A program made the translations under genes and the position numbers. Shown in pieces: positions 43,971 to 44,023 of a DNA stretch of 44,023 bases. Source of the DNA: Lachnospiraceae bacterium (GTDB lineage Bacteria > Bacillota > Clostridia > Lachnospirales > Lachnospiraceae); NCBI GenBank assembly GCA_030524665.1, contig JAUNGL010000008.1:1-44023 (forward strand), read 5' to 3'. The notes under the pieces are model-generated. The model did not search any database, was not told the origin of the DNA, and saw nothing but the letters and a program-made list of their open reading frames with translations. Within the stretch, counting starts at the first letter, position 1. Each line of letters opens with the position of its first letter.

Positions 43971-44023
43971 CGTGCGTTAGAGGATTCGAACCCCCGACCT
44001 TTTGGTCCGTAGCCAAACGCTCT
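43971..44023 (-). tRNA. tRNA-Arg (anticodon ACG), 3' portion
   Basis: The minus strand shows the anticodon arm TTTGG-CTACGGA-CCAAA (anticodon ACG at loop positions 34-36). The T arm is GGGGG-TTCGAAT-CCTCT, followed by the 3' acceptor strand AACGCAC and discriminator G. CCA is not encoded. The 5' half lies outside the window. ACG is read after deamination to ICG for CGN arginine codons. Confidence 0.88.

Overview
The window looks like chromosomal DNA of an anaerobic gut Firmicute, most probably a Lachnospiraceae (Blautia / Mediterraneibacter / Dorea type). The reasons are moderate GC, GGAGG ribosome sites almost everywhere, YesMN-type two-component control of a CUT1 sugar transporter, a YjjI/YjjW glycyl-radical pair, an Amt-PII fusion, a YARHG protein, BspA-like secreted repeats and hairpin-rich interspersed repeats. 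The species call is inference. Most genes lie on the minus strand.

Region 1 (1-19500) is about carbohydrate use. A sensor kinase and an AraC-type response regulator precede a solute-binding protein, two CUT1 permeases and a GH36 alpha-galactosidase-like enzyme. Two identical 10-bp direct repeats (22-bp period) lie just upstream of the solute-binding-protein promoter and are the likely regulator site. Beyond a terminator is a long second binding-protein-like frame (1-1909). It has ATA where its start codon should be and runs into a repeat element and out of the window. Upstream, yjjI-yjjW is apparently co-transcribed with a GH43-type enzyme. Next come a secreted small protein, an alpha/beta hydrolase, the tRNA-modifying methyltransferase MnmM, a second GH43-type enzyme and a broken Rpn-family gene.

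Region 2 (19500-30230) holds the glutamate synthase genes gltBD, a secreted leucine-rich-repeat/Ig-like protein, a glycerophosphodiester phosphodiesterase and an MFS transporter whose last codons come from a repeat end.

Region 3 (30230-35680) is a minus-strand envelope cluster. It encodes an HD-domain hydrolase, an amidase fused to a beta-lactamase-like domain, a YARHG membrane protein, a membrane-anchored protein of unknown function and a CPBP-family membrane protease. The gene for the membrane-anchored protein has a nine-G tract in place of a normal ribosome site.

Region 4 (35680-44023) has an ammonium transporter fused to a P-II sensor with a long structured leader, a degenerate tandem repeat downstream of it, a HAD phosphatase with an overlapping membrane-protein gene, a plus-strand VWA/MoxR-ATPase/small-protein operon, endonuclease III and the 3' part of a tRNA-Arg(ACG).

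The least explained items are: the repeat family with GTTACT(G/A)TTCAC ends and three internal hairpins; the yjjI-yjjW-GH43 operon; the amidase/beta-lactamase-like fusion beside a G-tract-controlled gene; the amt leader; and the VWA/AAA+ pair whose metallopeptidase-like motif has lost its glutamate. No CRISPR array, prophage or complete insertion sequence was seen.
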